Assembly (NCBI RefSeq): GCF_025574485.1
Contig: NZ_JAOBPO010000008.1
Span: 1-49,891, forward strand
DNA length: 49,891 nucleotides
Direction: 5' to 3'
Source: Kordiimonas aquimaris
GTDB taxonomy: Bacteria; Pseudomonadota; Alphaproteobacteria; Sphingomonadales; Kordiimonadaceae
In this document: positions 13,702 to 23,540 of the stretch, piece after piece
Layout: each line of letters starts with the position of its first letter
How positions within the stretch are numbered: the stretch's first letter is position 1
Notes under the pieces: generated by a model
What the model was told of the DNA's origin: nothing
Seen by the model: the letters and a program-made list of their open reading frames with translations, nothing else
Databases searched by the model: none
Program-made: the position numbers and the translations under genes

Positions 13702-15792
13702 TTGACAAAATATAGTGTTTCGCATCTTGCAATATTAATTTGCTTCGCCGCACTGCCCATTGCAGGTGTACACGCTCAGGAAACGCCTGACCTTAAAAGT
13801 GAGTCAACTGCATTGATTGCAGGTCGTGACAGTGCACAGGTATATGAGCGCAGTTTCTTCAATCAATTCACACCGCAGACAGCACGTGATATGATTGATC
13901 GCCTGCCTGGATTTACGCTTGATGGTGGTGATAATTTGCGTGGCTTTGGTGGTGCAGCTGGTAATGTTCTTATTGATGGGGAAAGACCCTCATCCAAGAC
14001 TGGCGGCATTGAAGATGCCTTGAGGCGTATTCCCGCAAATCAGGTAGCACGAATTGAAGTGATCAGAGGATCGGCAGGCTCAGGTGAAGCTGCAGGTCAA
14101 TCTGTTGTCGCGAACGTTATTCGTTTGACGCAAGGCGCTGCAGGCAGCTGGGAAGTTAAGCTGGAGCGGGCTGCTGATGGTATTATCTATCCGCGTGGTG
14201 AGGTTACTATTGTTAGGCAGGTTTCAGGTTGGAAAACATCTACAAAAGTAAATGGGTTTTGGGAAAGGTTTCCCTTAAGCGGCCCTCGTACACAATTTGA
14301 TTCTGAAGGAAATTTGAGGTCATCTCAATTGGAGGACCGCCCAAGCACATTGACCGAAGCATTTATTTCATCTGAAGCAGAACGTGCTGCGGGTGGCGGA
14401 GTATTAACCCTAACCGGACGGTTTGGGCGAAGTGCCTTTTTACCTAATACCGAAAGGCTCGGGTTTGATGGTCGTTTGCCAGACGAAAACCCTGATGAAC
14501 GTTTTTTTATTGATCTGAACAGTGTTTTTTATGAAGGCGAGTTTGGTGCTGACTGGAGCAGAAGTCTTGGCAGTTTGTGGACACTCAAACTGTTATCTTT
14601 GTCATCTTTTCAAACGTGGGAACAGGAACAACTGGTTACGACAGAACGGCCAGTAGGAAGTTTAGAGTCTGGTTCAACATTCACAAGACAGCAAGATACG
14701 TTTGAAACAGTCTTTAGGGGCTCCTTTACCAAGTCAGGTTCCAGCACACTTCGCCCGGAGTTTGGAGCCGAGGTCGCTTATAATAGCCTTGATAGCCAAT
14801 TATCACTCGAAACTCGTAACACTGATGGTGTAAATGTTATCGACCTTCCTGCAGCGGATGTTTTGGTTGAAGAGTTGCGCGGCGAAGCATACTCAAATCT
14901 TATCTGGCAAGCCGGTGGTGGATTATCTATGGAAGCCGGTTTAGCGACTGAAATTTCTCAAATTACAGTTTCAGGTGACGCTGATAGCCGCCAATCTTTT
15001 TTCTTTATAAAACCTTTTGCTACAGCAATCTATGATGTGCGCAAAGGGCTTCAGCTTCGCTTGGGGTTGCGCCGTACAGTCGGGCAGCTTGATTTTAGCG
15101 AGTTTGCTGCCTCCGCGTCTGCGGCTGATGACCGCCTGCTTGCCGGCAATCCGGAACTGGGCCCGGACCAAACCACACGCGCCTCTTTTACTGTTGATCT
15201 TCGGTCTGACAAAAGAGGCGCACTGAACGTTGAGCTGTTTCACGAGTGGCGCGACAACTTGATCGAACAAGTTGAGTTGGCATCCGGTGCCTTTGGTGCT
15301 GCAAATGCTGGAGATGGAAGAGTCTGGGGTGTCACTGCAAACAGCAGTATCCCTTTGACGTCCGTTATACCTGGCGGCTTGCTTGAAGTGGAGGCTGATT
15401 TCAGAGATTCAAGCTTCCTCGACCCAGTTTCTGGACGCAAGCGCGATATATCCAGTGTGTCTTCGCCGACATTGGTGGCTGAATTCAGGCAAGATCTACC
15501 AGATAAAAAACTTGCCTGGGGTGTCTCATACCGCGCGGCAATAGAAAGCCGTTTCTTTTTTGCAGACGAGATCAGCTTCACGCGTGAAGGGGAACAATGG
15601 CGTGCTTTTGTTCAGTCAACACATCTGAAAGGCTGGCGCACTACACTTGAAGCCAGAAGTATAGGCGGTAGGAATCGTTTTCGAGAACGAACATTCTTTG
15701 AACCAAGCAGGGCAGGCAGCCTTTCGGGATCGGAGATTATTAATCGCAGGCGCGGTGCTTTCATCTCACTAACTATAGCGGGGCAATTTTAA
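13702..15792 (+). CDS. TonB-dependent receptor-like outer-membrane protein
   Basis: This 696-residue protein starts at TTG with GAGAG upstream and has a signal peptide ending VHAQ. A plug domain follows (TARDMIDRLPGFTLDGGDNLRGFGGAAGNVLIDGERPSSK in two stretches, then IEVIRGSAGSGEAAGQ). The rest is a beta barrel ending in ...ISLTIAGQF, with the C-terminal Phe expected for outer-membrane insertion. The plug differs from siderophore receptors in lacking the TTKRP-type motif. It sits in an operon after a Zur-like regulator and MerC, so uptake of zinc or a metal complex is the best guess. The Kelch and permease genes follow at short spacing. Confidence 0.85.
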   Translation: MTKYSVSHLAILICFAALPIAGVHAQETPDLKSESTALIAGRDSAQVYERSFFNQFTPQTARDMIDRLPGFTLDGGDNLRGFGGAAGNVLIDGERPSSKTGGIEDALRRIPANQVARIEVIRGSAGSGEAAGQSVVANVIRLTQGAAGSWEVKLERAADGIIYPRGEVTIVRQVSGWKTSTKVNGFWERFPLSGPRTQFDSEGNLRSSQLEDRPSTLTEAFISSEAERAAGGGVLTLTGRFGRSAFLPNTERLGFDGRLPDENPDERFFIDLNSVFYEGEFGADWSRSLGSLWTLKLLSLSSFQTWEQEQLVTTERPVGSLESGSTFTRQQDTFETVFRGSFTKSGSSTLRPEFGAEVAYNSLDSQLSLETRNTDGVNVIDLPAADVLVEELRGEAYSNLIWQAGGGLSMEAGLATEISQITVSGDADSRQSFFFIKPFATAIYDVRKGLQLRLGLRRTVGQLDFSEFAASASAADDRLLAGNPELGPDQTTRASFTVDLRSDKRGALNVELFHEWRDNLIEQVELASGAFGAANAGDGRVWGVTANSSIPLTSVIPGGLLEVEADFRDSSFLDPVSGRKRDISSVSSPTLVAEFRQDLPDKKLAWGVSYRAAIESRFFFADEISFTREGEQWRAFVQSTHLKGWRTTLEARSIGGRNRFRERTFFEPSRAGSLSGSEIINRRRGAFISLTIAGQF

Positions 15793-15871
15793 GGCAATGG
15801 TCTCGAACCCAAATAATGAACCACCATAGCGTGACACGTTTATTAATTGCCAATAATGGAGAGAGGTGAGC

Positions 15872-16882
15872 ATGAAAATCACGCGAAGAACACTCGGGAA
15901 GTATGTCACCGCATCTGCAGCCACTTCTGTTGCTTACAGCCCTCGCATTGCTTCGCAAGAAACGCTGCACCGAACACTCTATATTCCTCGCTATGCTCCT
16001 GCATTAACGACGGATGGTAAGAGGGTACTGCTATCAGGGGGAGCGCCGATCGGTGCAGGACGCATGGAAGACCATACGCATTCAGGCGTTATGTCTGTGG
16101 TTGAAGCGATTGACCCCATCACTTTGGCGCAAACCTTTCTGGCGAACGCTGCCTTCCCGAGAGCTAATCATGCTGCCGTTTGGATGAACGGACAGCTTTG
16201 GTTGTTAGGAGGCAGAACGCAACTTGGTGATGAGCGGCGCATTGCTGCTGAAGTTGAACGCATTAATCTTGCAACTCAAGCAATCTGGCGTGGTCCTGAT
16301 TTGCCATTAGCGTTAATTGATTTGTCTGCGGTAACATTGGGGCGGTCAATTTTTGTGTTTGGTGGCATATACCGTGATGTCCGATCAAATTCTTCAAAAC
16401 CTAGCAGTCGCGTATTTGAATGCGCCCCACCATATGAAGCTTGGGTTGAGCGCACAAATATGCCGGTTGCAGTCGGCAATATGGCTACTATCACGGCGGG
16501 CGCCAAGATATATTTGGTTGGTGGCTTTGATCGTCAGAGATCACTCGCAATAACGCAGGTTTTTGAACCTAGTACCAATTCGTGGTCTATCGGACCGCCA
16601 CCCCCAAGGCCGCTTAGCGCACATGCAGGCGCCGGGGATGAGAGGCGCTTGTTCCTGTTCGGGGATTATCAGGAACAAACGTCAGTTTTAGGGTTTGATA
16701 TTTCATCAGGCAATTGGCGTGATCTTAAAATACCATTTACGCCCAGACGCCATGTCCGGGCGGTGAAGCTACGGGATAGGATTGTTGTAGCGGGGGGCAA
16801 TCAATCATCCCTCGCACCCGCGACTAATGTTCTGGAAACTTTCCACCGAAGCATACTCAATAACGCCTTCGATGACGCATAA
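15872..16882 (+). CDS. Exported Kelch-repeat protein with Tat signal
   Basis: The start is ATG 15872 after GGAGAGAGG; a GTG six bases earlier is less well placed. The protein has 336 residues. The N-terminus carries a twin-arginine signal (TRRTLGKYV at residues 3-11). Kelch-like blades follow, marked by LWLLGG, IFVFGG, IYLVGG, LFLFGD and IVVAGG, each with downstream Trp or Tyr. Five or six blades fit one beta propeller. Export by Tat suggests folding or cofactor loading in the cytoplasm. It is co-transcribed with the receptor before it and the permease 12 bases after it, so it may be a periplasmic binding or assembly partner of either. Confidence 0.8.
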   Translation: MKITRRTLGKYVTASAATSVAYSPRIASQETLHRTLYIPRYAPALTTDGKRVLLSGGAPIGAGRMEDHTHSGVMSVVEAIDPITLAQTFLANAAFPRANHAAVWMNGQLWLLGGRTQLGDERRIAAEVERINLATQAIWRGPDLPLALIDLSAVTLGRSIFVFGGIYRDVRSNSSKPSSRVFECAPPYEAWVERTNMPVAVGNMATITAGAKIYLVGGFDRQRSLAITQVFEPSTNSWSIGPPPPRPLSAHAGAGDERRLFLFGDYQEQTSVLGFDISSGNWRDLKIPFTPRRHVRAVKLRDRIVVAGGNQSSLAPATNVLETFHRSILNNAFDDA

Positions 16883-16894
16883 GGGAGATAAAAG

Positions 16895-19321
16895 ATGTTA
16901 GTATCAAAATGGTTTCCAAAAATAGGTAGAGCAACACTCCCGATAGTCGCGAGTGGGTTTGGTATTACAATTGCTCTTACTGCAATTCTGATGATTGCTA
17001 GTTTTATCGATAGTGAAGTGGGATATGATACGTGGATTGCAGATCATGAAATCACAGCACATGTAAGCTCACATTTTCCAAATAGCGGTACCCGGCTGGC
17101 CAGAGTGCCGGCACCGGTGTCTGATGCGCTGCGTGCGTTTGCACCAGACGACATCGTCGATGTTACGCGGCTGCAGGTACGCACCCTTAGTGTTCAAAGG
17201 GGCGATGCAGTTTTTAATGAGGCAGTATTCTGGGCTGATCCAAACTTTTTTGAGGTCGTTCGGTTGCCTGTGTTGCACGGCAATGAACGTCCAAGATTAG
17301 ATGGTGCAAATGCAGTGATCACTGCAACTGCGGCGATGAAGTATTTCGGGAGAACTAATGCTGCGGGTGAAGCTATCACCATTCAAATGCCGGACGGCCC
17401 GCAAGACTATATAGTTTCTACCGTGTTGCCTGAATGGCCTTCAAACACTCATTTTGCCAATGAAATCTTCATACCCACGCCGATCGCATATATTGAACGA
17501 ACCGGTAACGTTATGTCGAACTGGAATTGGTACAGCAGCCACACGTATGCGCGGTTAAAAAGTACTCAATCTTTTGATCAATTGAACCAAAATATCTCTA
17601 CGTTTATCGACCAAAATATACCGGGGGATGAAGAGCAACCTACCAGTGAACGATTACGCTACATTTTCACGCCGCTTGCTAACGTGCATTTGGAGCCAAC
17701 AGACTTTTACGCTTTTCGGCCTCGAGGGGACAGGTTTCAACTGCAAGTGTTTGCGGGTATTGGTGCTCTAATTTTTCTGGCTGTAACCTTGAATTCAATC
17801 TTTTTAACAACAGCGGACACGCTTATTCGCCTCAAGCTTATTTTGATGAAGAAAATTCATGGTGCAGAAAGTAAGCATATTCTGTCAGCAATTGCATGGC
17901 GTACATTTGCATACAGCATCCCTGCTTTCCCGATAAGCTTTGCAGCACATGAAATCCTGGCGCCTTATTTGTTCTTCGACGAATACTCTCAAGGCACAGT
18001 AAATGTTGATTGGAGTATTATCACTGTTGCGATTGTCTCGGCGTTTGTACCGGCTGTGCTTTCAAGCCTGTATTCTTTATCTCGCATTGAGCAGGTTGGA
18101 CCAGCTCAATTACTTCAGGCGAAGAAACAATTGGGGGTCAATGTAAAATCATTATTTGCGAATATAATGTTGGTCGTTCAGTTCACGGTTTCCCTAAGTG
18201 TAATGATTTTGGCAACCGCGGGGCACTTCCAAACAGATCATCTTCGCAACTTAGACCTTGGATATGACCCTGAACGCCTTCACGCTATCAGGCTTTCGAA
18301 TGTTCCAGGATATATTGATCAGGCAAGGTTGATTGCGGATCGTATTGGAGAATTGCCGGCTGTTGAAGATGTTGGGCTTGTCGCATGGTTGCCGGGGCAA
18401 AATACATCGTCTATGCGCGTTCGTTTGGTAGGTAGTGAAACCAGTGAGGCCGTGAATGTTTCGTATCAAGGCGGTGATGCGAACCAGTTAAGTGTACTAG
18501 GTATTGAGCCTTTTGCTGGGCGTGCATTAGTGCGTGATTTCCCCGGTGATCAGCTAAACGCGCGAAGTCAAGGAGACAACACTGGCGCCGCAAACATCAT
18601 GGCAAACGAATCTGCTGTTCGGTTGCTTGGGTTTGCTAATCCTGAAGATGCTGTTGGTGCGATTGTGCAGGGAACTGGTACATGGCAATTCGAATTGACA
18701 ATTGTTGGTGTTGTTCCGGACTTCCGGTTTGAACCGTCTGACACGAATATCTTACCGCGGTTCTTTATTGATTGGCCTTGGAATCATGGAACTGTTTTGG
18801 CGCGCCTTAATGGAAACAACACGACAGAAACAATTCAAAAGATCGAAGAGATATGGCGTCAAATGCTTCCAGAATTTGCCATTGACCGCGTTCAGGTTGC
18901 AAGCGAAATTGAGGCCACCTACGCTGACGCCGTTGACCGATCAAACATGTTAACATTCTTTGGAATTATTGCAGGCGGTGTTGCGCTTACTGGTTTCTTG
19001 GCGTTGCTGAGGACAGCACAGATGGCAATGCGAAAATCTGCTGCGATTAGGAAGTGTTTGGGGGCGCGCCCATACCAGATATTTTTTCCTGTTATGATGC
19101 GCTCGATCAGGCCTCTAGCCATTAGTACTATCTTGGCTATGCCGATTGGGTGGTATTTTAGCGAACAGTGGCTCACGCTTTATGTTGAACGAATTGAAGT
19201 TGGAGGAGCAGTGCTTATGCTGCCGCTCATCACGTTATTAGTAATTATTTTGCTGTTATCGCTTTATGATGCGGTGAAAGTTTCTACAGAAAGTCCCATC
19301 AATGTGTTGAGAAGGGAATGA
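16895..19321 (+). CDS. MacB/FtsX-type ABC permease (long, two-repeat form)
   Basis: This 808-residue inner-membrane protein has a transmembrane helix at about 15-38, a MacB-like periplasmic domain, three helices between about 285 and 400, a second FtsX-type repeat starting near 422, another periplasmic domain, and three C-terminal helices (about 690-800) ending INVLRRE. The TM region text (RKSAAIRKCLGARPYQIF) is typical of FtsX permeases. Such proteins are mechanotransmission ABC systems that act on periplasmic or outer-membrane substrates. No matching MacB-type ATPase is adjacent; the ATPases of this window are of the other, ABC-2 linked type. Its partner must be encoded elsewhere. Confidence 0.87.
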   Translation: MLVSKWFPKIGRATLPIVASGFGITIALTAILMIASFIDSEVGYDTWIADHEITAHVSSHFPNSGTRLARVPAPVSDALRAFAPDDIVDVTRLQVRTLSVQRGDAVFNEAVFWADPNFFEVVRLPVLHGNERPRLDGANAVITATAAMKYFGRTNAAGEAITIQMPDGPQDYIVSTVLPEWPSNTHFANEIFIPTPIAYIERTGNVMSNWNWYSSHTYARLKSTQSFDQLNQNISTFIDQNIPGDEEQPTSERLRYIFTPLANVHLEPTDFYAFRPRGDRFQLQVFAGIGALIFLAVTLNSIFLTTADTLIRLKLILMKKIHGAESKHILSAIAWRTFAYSIPAFPISFAAHEILAPYLFFDEYSQGTVNVDWSIITVAIVSAFVPAVLSSLYSLSRIEQVGPAQLLQAKKQLGVNVKSLFANIMLVVQFTVSLSVMILATAGHFQTDHLRNLDLGYDPERLHAIRLSNVPGYIDQARLIADRIGELPAVEDVGLVAWLPGQNTSSMRVRLVGSETSEAVNVSYQGGDANQLSVLGIEPFAGRALVRDFPGDQLNARSQGDNTGAANIMANESAVRLLGFANPEDAVGAIVQGTGTWQFELTIVGVVPDFRFEPSDTNILPRFFIDWPWNHGTVLARLNGNNTTETIQKIEEIWRQMLPEFAIDRVQVASEIEATYADAVDRSNMLTFFGIIAGGVALTGFLALLRTAQMAMRKSAAIRKCLGARPYQIFFPVMMRSIRPLAISTILAMPIGWYFSEQWLTLYVERIEVGGAVLMLPLITLLVIILLLSLYDAVKVSTESPINVLRRE

Positions 19322-19364
19322 GTGGTTACTTTAGGTAAAGGAATCGTTTTTCCATATGTCACCG

Positions 19365-20561
19365 CTAACTTTGTGCGACTTGCTTTTTACCAGCAAGTCG
19401 CCGCCAAACGCCCTCAAGCGGACCTTGCTTATAGCGTTTTAGCCATAGGTTACTGCCAATTAACTGAAGTCCCCATACAATGACCGCCAATATGAAAAAG
19501 GTATCATGATCCAGTGTGTCAAAGCGGCTTGGTAAAGCAACATGAAACAGCATCAAGAAAAATACTGAGTGAAACACATAGTTGGATAGGGCTGTTCTTC
19601 CAACTGGCTCAACAGCCTTTCTTAAACGTTCGGATACCTGCGGATATAGAAGGTGCAGTGCTGCAAGCACGGTGAAACTCATTATGGCCGTACCTGTGCG
19701 GAATGTAATATTTTGCAATGGCAAATCTTCTATGAAACCAAGGAATGGCCCAATAGAAGAGTTTACGCCAATGCGTGCGAGAATGCCGTATATCAATAGC
19801 GGTAAACTAACTACAAAACTAATCCATGCCATGCGTTTGTAGAAATCAACACTACGGTTCCCCTGCAAAATTCCTGCACGGAAGAAAGCCATGCCAATAA
19901 GCATGAAGCCCAGCGCGTTCCAAATCCGAAAATAGGGAAGTGCGGTCCATTGTAAGAATTGATTTCTCCAGGCATTGTAAGTGAACAGGTCAACATAACT
20001 ACCAGCATAAGCTGCAGCTGCGCTGGATGGCGCATCGCCGTAATCTACCCACCAAGAAAACAGTAAGCGTTCAATAGTGGCAGAATACAGCTGTGGCCAT
20101 TCGCCGAATAACAGGTCGACTCCTTTGAAAAGGATGCCTGCTGTGAGCAGCAACCAGATAGGTGACCTGAAAAACAACAATAGAAGAGGGCCGCAAATTG
20201 CGTAAGTTATTAGAATATCGCCGGGCCAAAGCAGATAGGCGTGCAAAACGCCAAAGAACAATAAGATACTCATGCGCCGAAGGAAGTAACGGTTAAACTT
20301 TGGGGTCAGGCCATCGCTTCCAGCAAGCAGATATATGCTTGCCCCAAATAGCATACAGAAAAGCGGCATAAACCGCTGATCAAAGATCAAATATTGCGCC
20401 AGCCAAGCGAGAGTGCTTGATAAGTCTGCATCATAAACGCGAGACATGGAGTTGCCTGCATGCCACGGGATATTTGGTACAAGCATGCCCAAAATTGCAA
20501 TACCGCGTATAAAATCCAGAGATTGAATTCGCTTTTTTTGTTCCGGCGCAGATTGGGTCAT
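19365..20561 (-). CDS. DUF418-family (YeiB-like) polytopic membrane protein
   Basis: This 398-residue protein has about ten hydrophobic segments. The N-terminal block (RIQSLDFIRGIAILGMLVPNI) and the C-terminal DUF418 block (VGRTALSNYVFHSVFFLMLF) identify the family. It is related to the acyltransferase-like superfamily that includes DUF1624 proteins. The biochemical role is not established. It is the last gene of the minus-strand operon, after two permeases and an ATPase, and mirrors the position of the acyltransferase-like gene at 27745-28905 in the plus-strand set. Confidence 0.86.
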   Translation of the reverse strand: MTQSAPEQKKRIQSLDFIRGIAILGMLVPNIPWHAGNSMSRVYDADLSSTLAWLAQYLIFDQRFMPLFCMLFGASIYLLAGSDGLTPKFNRYFLRRMSILLFFGVLHAYLLWPGDILITYAICGPLLLLFFRSPIWLLLTAGILFKGVDLLFGEWPQLYSATIERLLFSWWVDYGDAPSSAAAAYAGSYVDLFTYNAWRNQFLQWTALPYFRIWNALGFMLIGMAFFRAGILQGNRSVDFYKRMAWISFVVSLPLLIYGILARIGVNSSIGPFLGFIEDLPLQNITFRTGTAIMSFTVLAALHLLYPQVSERLRKAVEPVGRTALSNYVFHSVFFLMLFHVALPSRFDTLDHDTFFILAVIVWGLQLIGSNLWLKRYKQGPLEGVWRRLAGKKQVAQS

Positions 20562-20673
20562 CTTATTTATATCTTTCAGGCAATAATTTTTATATGAATT
20601 AGCTCGATGGCTTTGTGCTTCCGGGCATTCCCAAGTTTGGGAACGCCCGGAGTGGGCACCATGGGGATGTCGC

Positions 20674-22110
20674 TCACGGCTCCAGTATTCTAGTCTGGAG
20701 GCGGCCCAAATTTTTCAGAGCGATGGTGCCCAAAAGTGATGCAATGATGAGCAGAAAGGCGATTGGCGCAGCTGTTTTTTCTATTACTTGACCAATTGAC
20801 CACTCGTTGTTTTGATAGCGCGGTAGGTTATCGTATTCAGTGAGTGTTAATCGTTGACCAACCAGCACATTACGCTCGACCTCTTCAGCGATCATTTGCT
20901 TGAAATCTCGAACAGACCGCTCAAACCGCAAATGGCGCTCAAGGTTTGTTCCTGCTGACAAGTTGAACGCTTGAAGCGTCAGTGCGGCAGGCGAAGCGTA
21001 CTGAAAGATAGATAGAAAATCGCGGCGTTCTGCTTGCACTTCATCGAAACGATTGAGGACAGGAGCGACAGACTGATCCACTGTGCGCGTTACCAAAAAG
21101 GCTGTACGAATATACTCGGGAATAGAATAATTATCAGCGGTTAAATCTGGATGATCAAACAGCATGCCCTGCATGATATCGGCTTTTGATTTGTAGGCAC
21201 TATTGGAGGCTTCTCGTGCCTCACTTAGAAAAGCTAGACGTGAGGGTGTCGGATAAAGGCTTTCTGCTGTTGCGGATAGAGATGCTGGTCCGGCAAGGCA
21301 GTTAACGATCCAAATTCCAGCCAATAACAAAGCAGTAGTTTCGCCCCTTAGCTTGAGGCTGATCGCCCAGGTGATTACTGCAGCCCACATAAGGAAATAG
21401 CTCGTAGCTATTAGGAACCATATAGTGAAATACGGCAGCCTTTCGCTGATGCCACCATTATCAGTAGCGCCGCTAACAAGACCAATGGCAAGCGCAACAG
21501 CCAGAATGACCGCGATTGCCATAAATCTAACGCGCAGCCGAGTAAGAACAAGTAGCCTCACAGAAATTGGTTGCGATAGAACAAGCCCCAAACGTCCTAA
21601 CTCCTTGTCATCCGACAAAGCGTCATATGAGAGGGCAATCATTAACAGCGGCATGACGAAGATAATAACAAATGCTAGATCAAATGATCCAGCGGCCGTG
21701 TCGATCGGGCTTTGAACCTGATAATTGCCAAATAATCGATCAACACTGCGCCATAAAGAAAGTCGGCCTGTGTGAGGCCTGACATCCGATACACCGTGTG
21801 ACAGATCGGATAATGGACCGGGCGCTGCAACTGCTGGAAATGATACGTCCATGGCAAGCCCAGCCCAGCGATCATCAGCTTCCGTGGTTGTACCATTGTC
21901 AACAGCAACAAGGCGGTCTCGCCACACTTCAATGCTTTTGTTTTGTTCCGCAATAAAGGTTGTTGTCATATCGGTTTGTTGATGACGATAAGCTGCTCCT
22001 TGAACTACGGCATATAAGCATGCAATCAAGAAAGAGATGATGAGAATAAGCTGCGTCGGCTCTGTTTTTAGCGCCTTAATCTCCTGATTTTTTATTGCTG
22101 AAATACTCAT
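20674..22110 (-). CDS. ABC-2 type permease, DUF3526-like (set 1, second permease)
   Basis: The start at ATG 22110 overlaps the stop of the preceding gene as ATGA; longer frames upstream are inside that gene. The 478-residue protein has one N-terminal helix (about 19-38), a periplasmic domain of about 100 residues, a cluster of six or so helices between about 145 and 300, another soluble region, and a final helix (about 448-468). This one-plus-cluster-plus-one layout is that of DUF3526 permeases. It should pair with the preceding permease and the ATPase as an exporter of unknown substrate. Confidence 0.8.
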   Translation of the reverse strand: MSISAIKNQEIKALKTEPTQLILIISFLIACLYAVVQGAAYRHQQTDMTTTFIAEQNKSIEVWRDRLVAVDNGTTTEADDRWAGLAMDVSFPAVAAPGPLSDLSHGVSDVRPHTGRLSLWRSVDRLFGNYQVQSPIDTAAGSFDLAFVIIFVMPLLMIALSYDALSDDKELGRLGLVLSQPISVRLLVLTRLRVRFMAIAVILAVALAIGLVSGATDNGGISERLPYFTIWFLIATSYFLMWAAVITWAISLKLRGETTALLLAGIWIVNCLAGPASLSATAESLYPTPSRLAFLSEAREASNSAYKSKADIMQGMLFDHPDLTADNYSIPEYIRTAFLVTRTVDQSVAPVLNRFDEVQAERRDFLSIFQYASPAALTLQAFNLSAGTNLERHLRFERSVRDFKQMIAEEVERNVLVGQRLTLTEYDNLPRYQNNEWSIGQVIEKTAAPIAFLLIIASLLGTIALKNLGRLQTRILEP

Positions 22111-23540
22111 GCCATTGCCTCCTGTTTGAAGCTGTGACGAACACCTCGGAAAGCAAGCTGGTAGGCGATAAACGCCCACAATAAAAGAATGACCATATCC
22201 ATCCATATTTTGGATACAACATCGCTGAGCGTTGGTGGCTGATAGTCAAAATCAGGGTTTTGCTGCCAGAAATCGTTGTCAGCCATATATGCATATCCGT
22301 CCTTACCTCCTTGCTCGATCATTTCCTCATTTAAGAGTCGAACAAAGTCGCGGCGGAACATCTCTGCGCTATCTGCAAAATGCCGGTGGGCATGAAGGTC
22401 AGACCCTGCGAGAGCGCTCGAAATATTGCCTAGTGCAATGGTTGGCGAGACAATGCTGAAGACACGAACAATGTCGGCTTGTGTTTCATATGCACCCCAA
22501 AGCTCATCATAAATACGATCAAAAACGCCGTTGGCAAACTCTTCACTTTCTTGCAAAAGGTAGCCATCATAATTGATGGGTAAATCTTCGATTGTATCAA
22601 CGCCGTATTGACGCAGCACATCTGCTTCTATTTGCTCGCGGCGAGCGATAGCCTCGTCAGACCCTCCCCAAAATGGTGATGAAGACTCGCTCGAAAGTTT
22701 TGCCGAGAACTCGGCCGCTTGCGGAGCTGGTGATATATTAGACCCAATATCTGTTGCCAGACGCGGCATAAATATGACGGCCACTGCCCAGAAACCAACC
22801 AGCGCAATGAGCGCTGTTTTTGATTTGGAAACCCGTGCAGAAATGCCAATGGCTGCAAAAGTGAAAGCTGCTATATAAATGGCATATGAGGCGACAATTC
22901 CAAACAGTCGCACATCCGCACTGGGCAGCTCAATTTCGTCATGAGTTGATACACTTAGTACAACAGCTGCCACCACGCTTGGTGCAAGCAGAGCAACAAC
23001 ACATAGCGCTGCGATCCCTTTGCCGAGAAATAGCTGCTTCGGCGAAACGCCAGAGCTCATGACTTGCCTGAGCGTGCCGCGTTCACGTTCGGAGGCTATC
23101 CCTGCAAACGCAAGCAGTATGGCGAGTAAAGGCGCAAATACCTGAAGTATCCACGCTGGCGTCAGGCGTGCAAAACGCTGAATTTCAACAGCGTCTTCGA
23201 TGTTACGAAGTGTTGCCGGGTCACGGTAGTGTGCCTCCAGCCATATGGCACTGCCCATATAATCACCAAGGCCGGGATCAAAAACAGATAAGCTTGATGT
23301 TGGTTGGAATGCATAGCGGGAAAAGTGCGCAGCAGTATGTGGGTTTTTCTTACCTTGATTATCCCAGATCGTACGGTCAGTTTTGATGGCTGCCAAACGT
23401 TCTCGCTGCATGTTTTGCACACTTGACCAACTATTGAGTGCAGCGGCTATACCGAGCGTCAACGTAATGAAGAGAACTGCCACGATACGGCCATCTCGTC
23501 GATATTGGAGCAGTTCCTTCCATAAAATGGCTTTAATCAT
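22107..23540 (-). CDS. ABC-2 type permease, DUF3526-like (set 1, first permease)
   Basis: This 477-residue membrane protein has an N-terminal helix (about 18-36), a periplasmic domain containing FSRYAFQPTSSLSVFDPGLGDYMGS (in two stretches), a helix cluster from about 130, and a C-terminal helix. The cytoplasmic SERERGTLRQVMSSG segment after the second helix is the coupling-type motif of ABC-2 permeases. It overlaps the ATPase gene upstream and the second permease downstream by ATGA. The protein at 29698-31131 is a clear paralogue, sharing HYGHYAF/HFSRYAF, LSVxDPGxxxYxGxxxxLEgH and the ERE motif. Confidence 0.82.
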   Translation of the reverse strand: MIKAILWKELLQYRRDGRIVAVLFITLTLGIAAALNSWSSVQNMQRERLAAIKTDRTIWDNQGKKNPHTAAHFSRYAFQPTSSLSVFDPGLGDYMGSAIWLEAHYRDPATLRNIEDAVEIQRFARLTPAWILQVFAPLLAILLAFAGIASERERGTLRQVMSSGVSPKQLFLGKGIAALCVVALLAPSVVAAVVLSVSTHDEIELPSADVRLFGIVASYAIYIAAFTFAAIGISARVSKSKTALIALVGFWAVAVIFMPRLATDIGSNISPAPQAAEFSAKLSSESSSPFWGGSDEAIARREQIEADVLRQYGVDTIEDLPINYDGYLLQESEEFANGVFDRIYDELWGAYETQADIVRVFSIVSPTIALGNISSALAGSDLHAHRHFADSAEMFRRDFVRLLNEEMIEQGGKDGYAYMADNDFWQQNPDFDYQPPTLSDVVSKIWMDMVILLLWAFIAYQLAFRGVRHSFKQEAMA

